Assembly (NCBI GenBank): GCA_021806765.1
Contig: JAJZQR010000076.1
Location: forward strand, 14,570-20,460
Length of the DNA stretch: 5,891 nucleotides
Origin: Chloroflexota bacterium
GTDB lineage: Bacteria > Chloroflexota > UBA6077
Reading direction: 5' to 3'
This document shows, one piece after another, positions 5,821-5,891 of the stretch. The position numbers were made by a program, and so were the translations under genes. The notes under the pieces were generated by a model, which was not told where the DNA came from, did no database searches, and was given only the letters and a program-made list of their open reading frames with translations. Within the stretch, counting starts at the first letter, position 1, and each line of letters opens with the position of its first letter.

Positions 5821-5849
5821 CGTCACCCCCGCGAAAGCGGGGGTCCAGG
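5821..5849. repeat. REP-like palindromic element, copy 1
   Basis: CCCCCGC (5826-5832) and GCGGGGG (5837-5843) form a perfect 7-bp stem closed by a GAAA tetraloop, flanked by CGTCA on the left and TCCAGG on the right. Read on the minus strand it encodes WTPAFAGVT, a peptide familiar from spurious annotations over a very widespread dispersed bacterial repeat (recollection). It is paired with an inverted second copy 20 bp away. Confidence 0.7.
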
Positions 5850-5869
5850 AGACCACCGCGAGCAGAGAC

Positions 5870-5891
5870 CCTGGCTGCCCGCCTTCGCGGG
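5870..5891. repeat. REP-like palindromic element, copy 2 (inverted, cut by window end)
   Basis: CCTGGCTGCCCGCCTTCGCG at 5870-5889 matches the reverse complement of copy 1 at 18 of the 22 positions available before the window ends. Its own stem is CCCGC (5878-5882) with GCGGG (5887-5891) around CTTC. It is in inverted orientation to copy 1, like a REP doublet. Confidence 0.65.

Larger units (their letters stand above)
5591..5891. other. Non-coding end of window upstream of the PAS gene
   Basis: About 300 bp with no credible gene on either strand. The left part (5591-5760) must contain the PAS gene promoter, but no good -10/-35 pair is visible (TATCTA at 5610-5615 is the nearest). The right part holds three palindromic elements listed separately. 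The 89-codon reading frame through here is a repeat artefact. Confidence 0.6.

Noticed and set aside
5587..5856. Minus-strand open frame of 89 codons starting MVSWTPAFAGVT
   Set aside because: The start is a translation of the REP-like repeat and the remainder is Arg-rich with no family features; the strand upstream of the PAS gene is better read as non-coding.
5821..5891. Start of a CRISPR array
   Set aside because: The two similar units are inverted relative to each other, differ at 4 of 22 positions and are self-palindromic with a 20-bp gap; direct repeats with uniform spacers are not seen.

Overview
The window is GC-rich (roughly 60% by eye) and looks like ordinary bacterial chromosome: short intergenic gaps, Shine-Dalgarno sequences on most genes, and small dispersed palindromic repeats between genes. 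Gene content (medium-chain threonine dehydrogenase, a Bacillus-type D-amino-acid transaminase, a Cys-rich stand-alone PAS protein, a nitronate monooxygenase with a C-terminal Cys cluster) and the repeats would suit a Chloroflexota-like or other environmental high-GC bacterium. This placement is an inference; there is no rRNA or other phylogenetic marker here.

Layout. Positions 1-1006 (minus) hold an almost complete L-threonine 3-dehydrogenase gene, cut at its 3' end by the window edge. Upstream on the same strand is a D-amino-acid aminotransferase (1146-1991), with a strong hairpin in the gap. A single-domain response regulator (2073-2456, plus) diverges from the aminotransferase and converges on an inositol-monophosphatase-family gene (2537-3346, minus). 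That gene has an extended -10 box so close to its ATG that the mRNA may be leaderless. A tRNA-Lys(UUU) gene with its own TATAAT box lies at 3562-3636 (minus). About 380 bp of non-coding DNA with two perfect hairpins and a short tandem repeat then precede a flavin-dependent nitronate monooxygenase/FabK-like gene (4016-5074, plus), which ends in a textbook intrinsic terminator made of a perfect 28-bp palindrome. A small Cys-rich PAS-like protein (5147-5590, minus) converges on it. The last 300 bp are non-coding and carry a degenerate relative of the 28-bp palindrome and an inverted pair of REP-like elements.

How the genes relate. Threonine dehydrogenase and the D-amino-acid transaminase share a strand and both act on amino acids, so they may be loosely co-expressed, although the hairpin between them suggests partial or complete uncoupling. 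The other genes look like independent transcription units. I see no CRISPR array, prophage, transposase, toxin-antitoxin pair or defence system. The most unusual items are the Cys-rich PAS protein without an output domain, the Cys cluster of the flavin enzyme, the possible leaderless promoter and the palindromic repeats.
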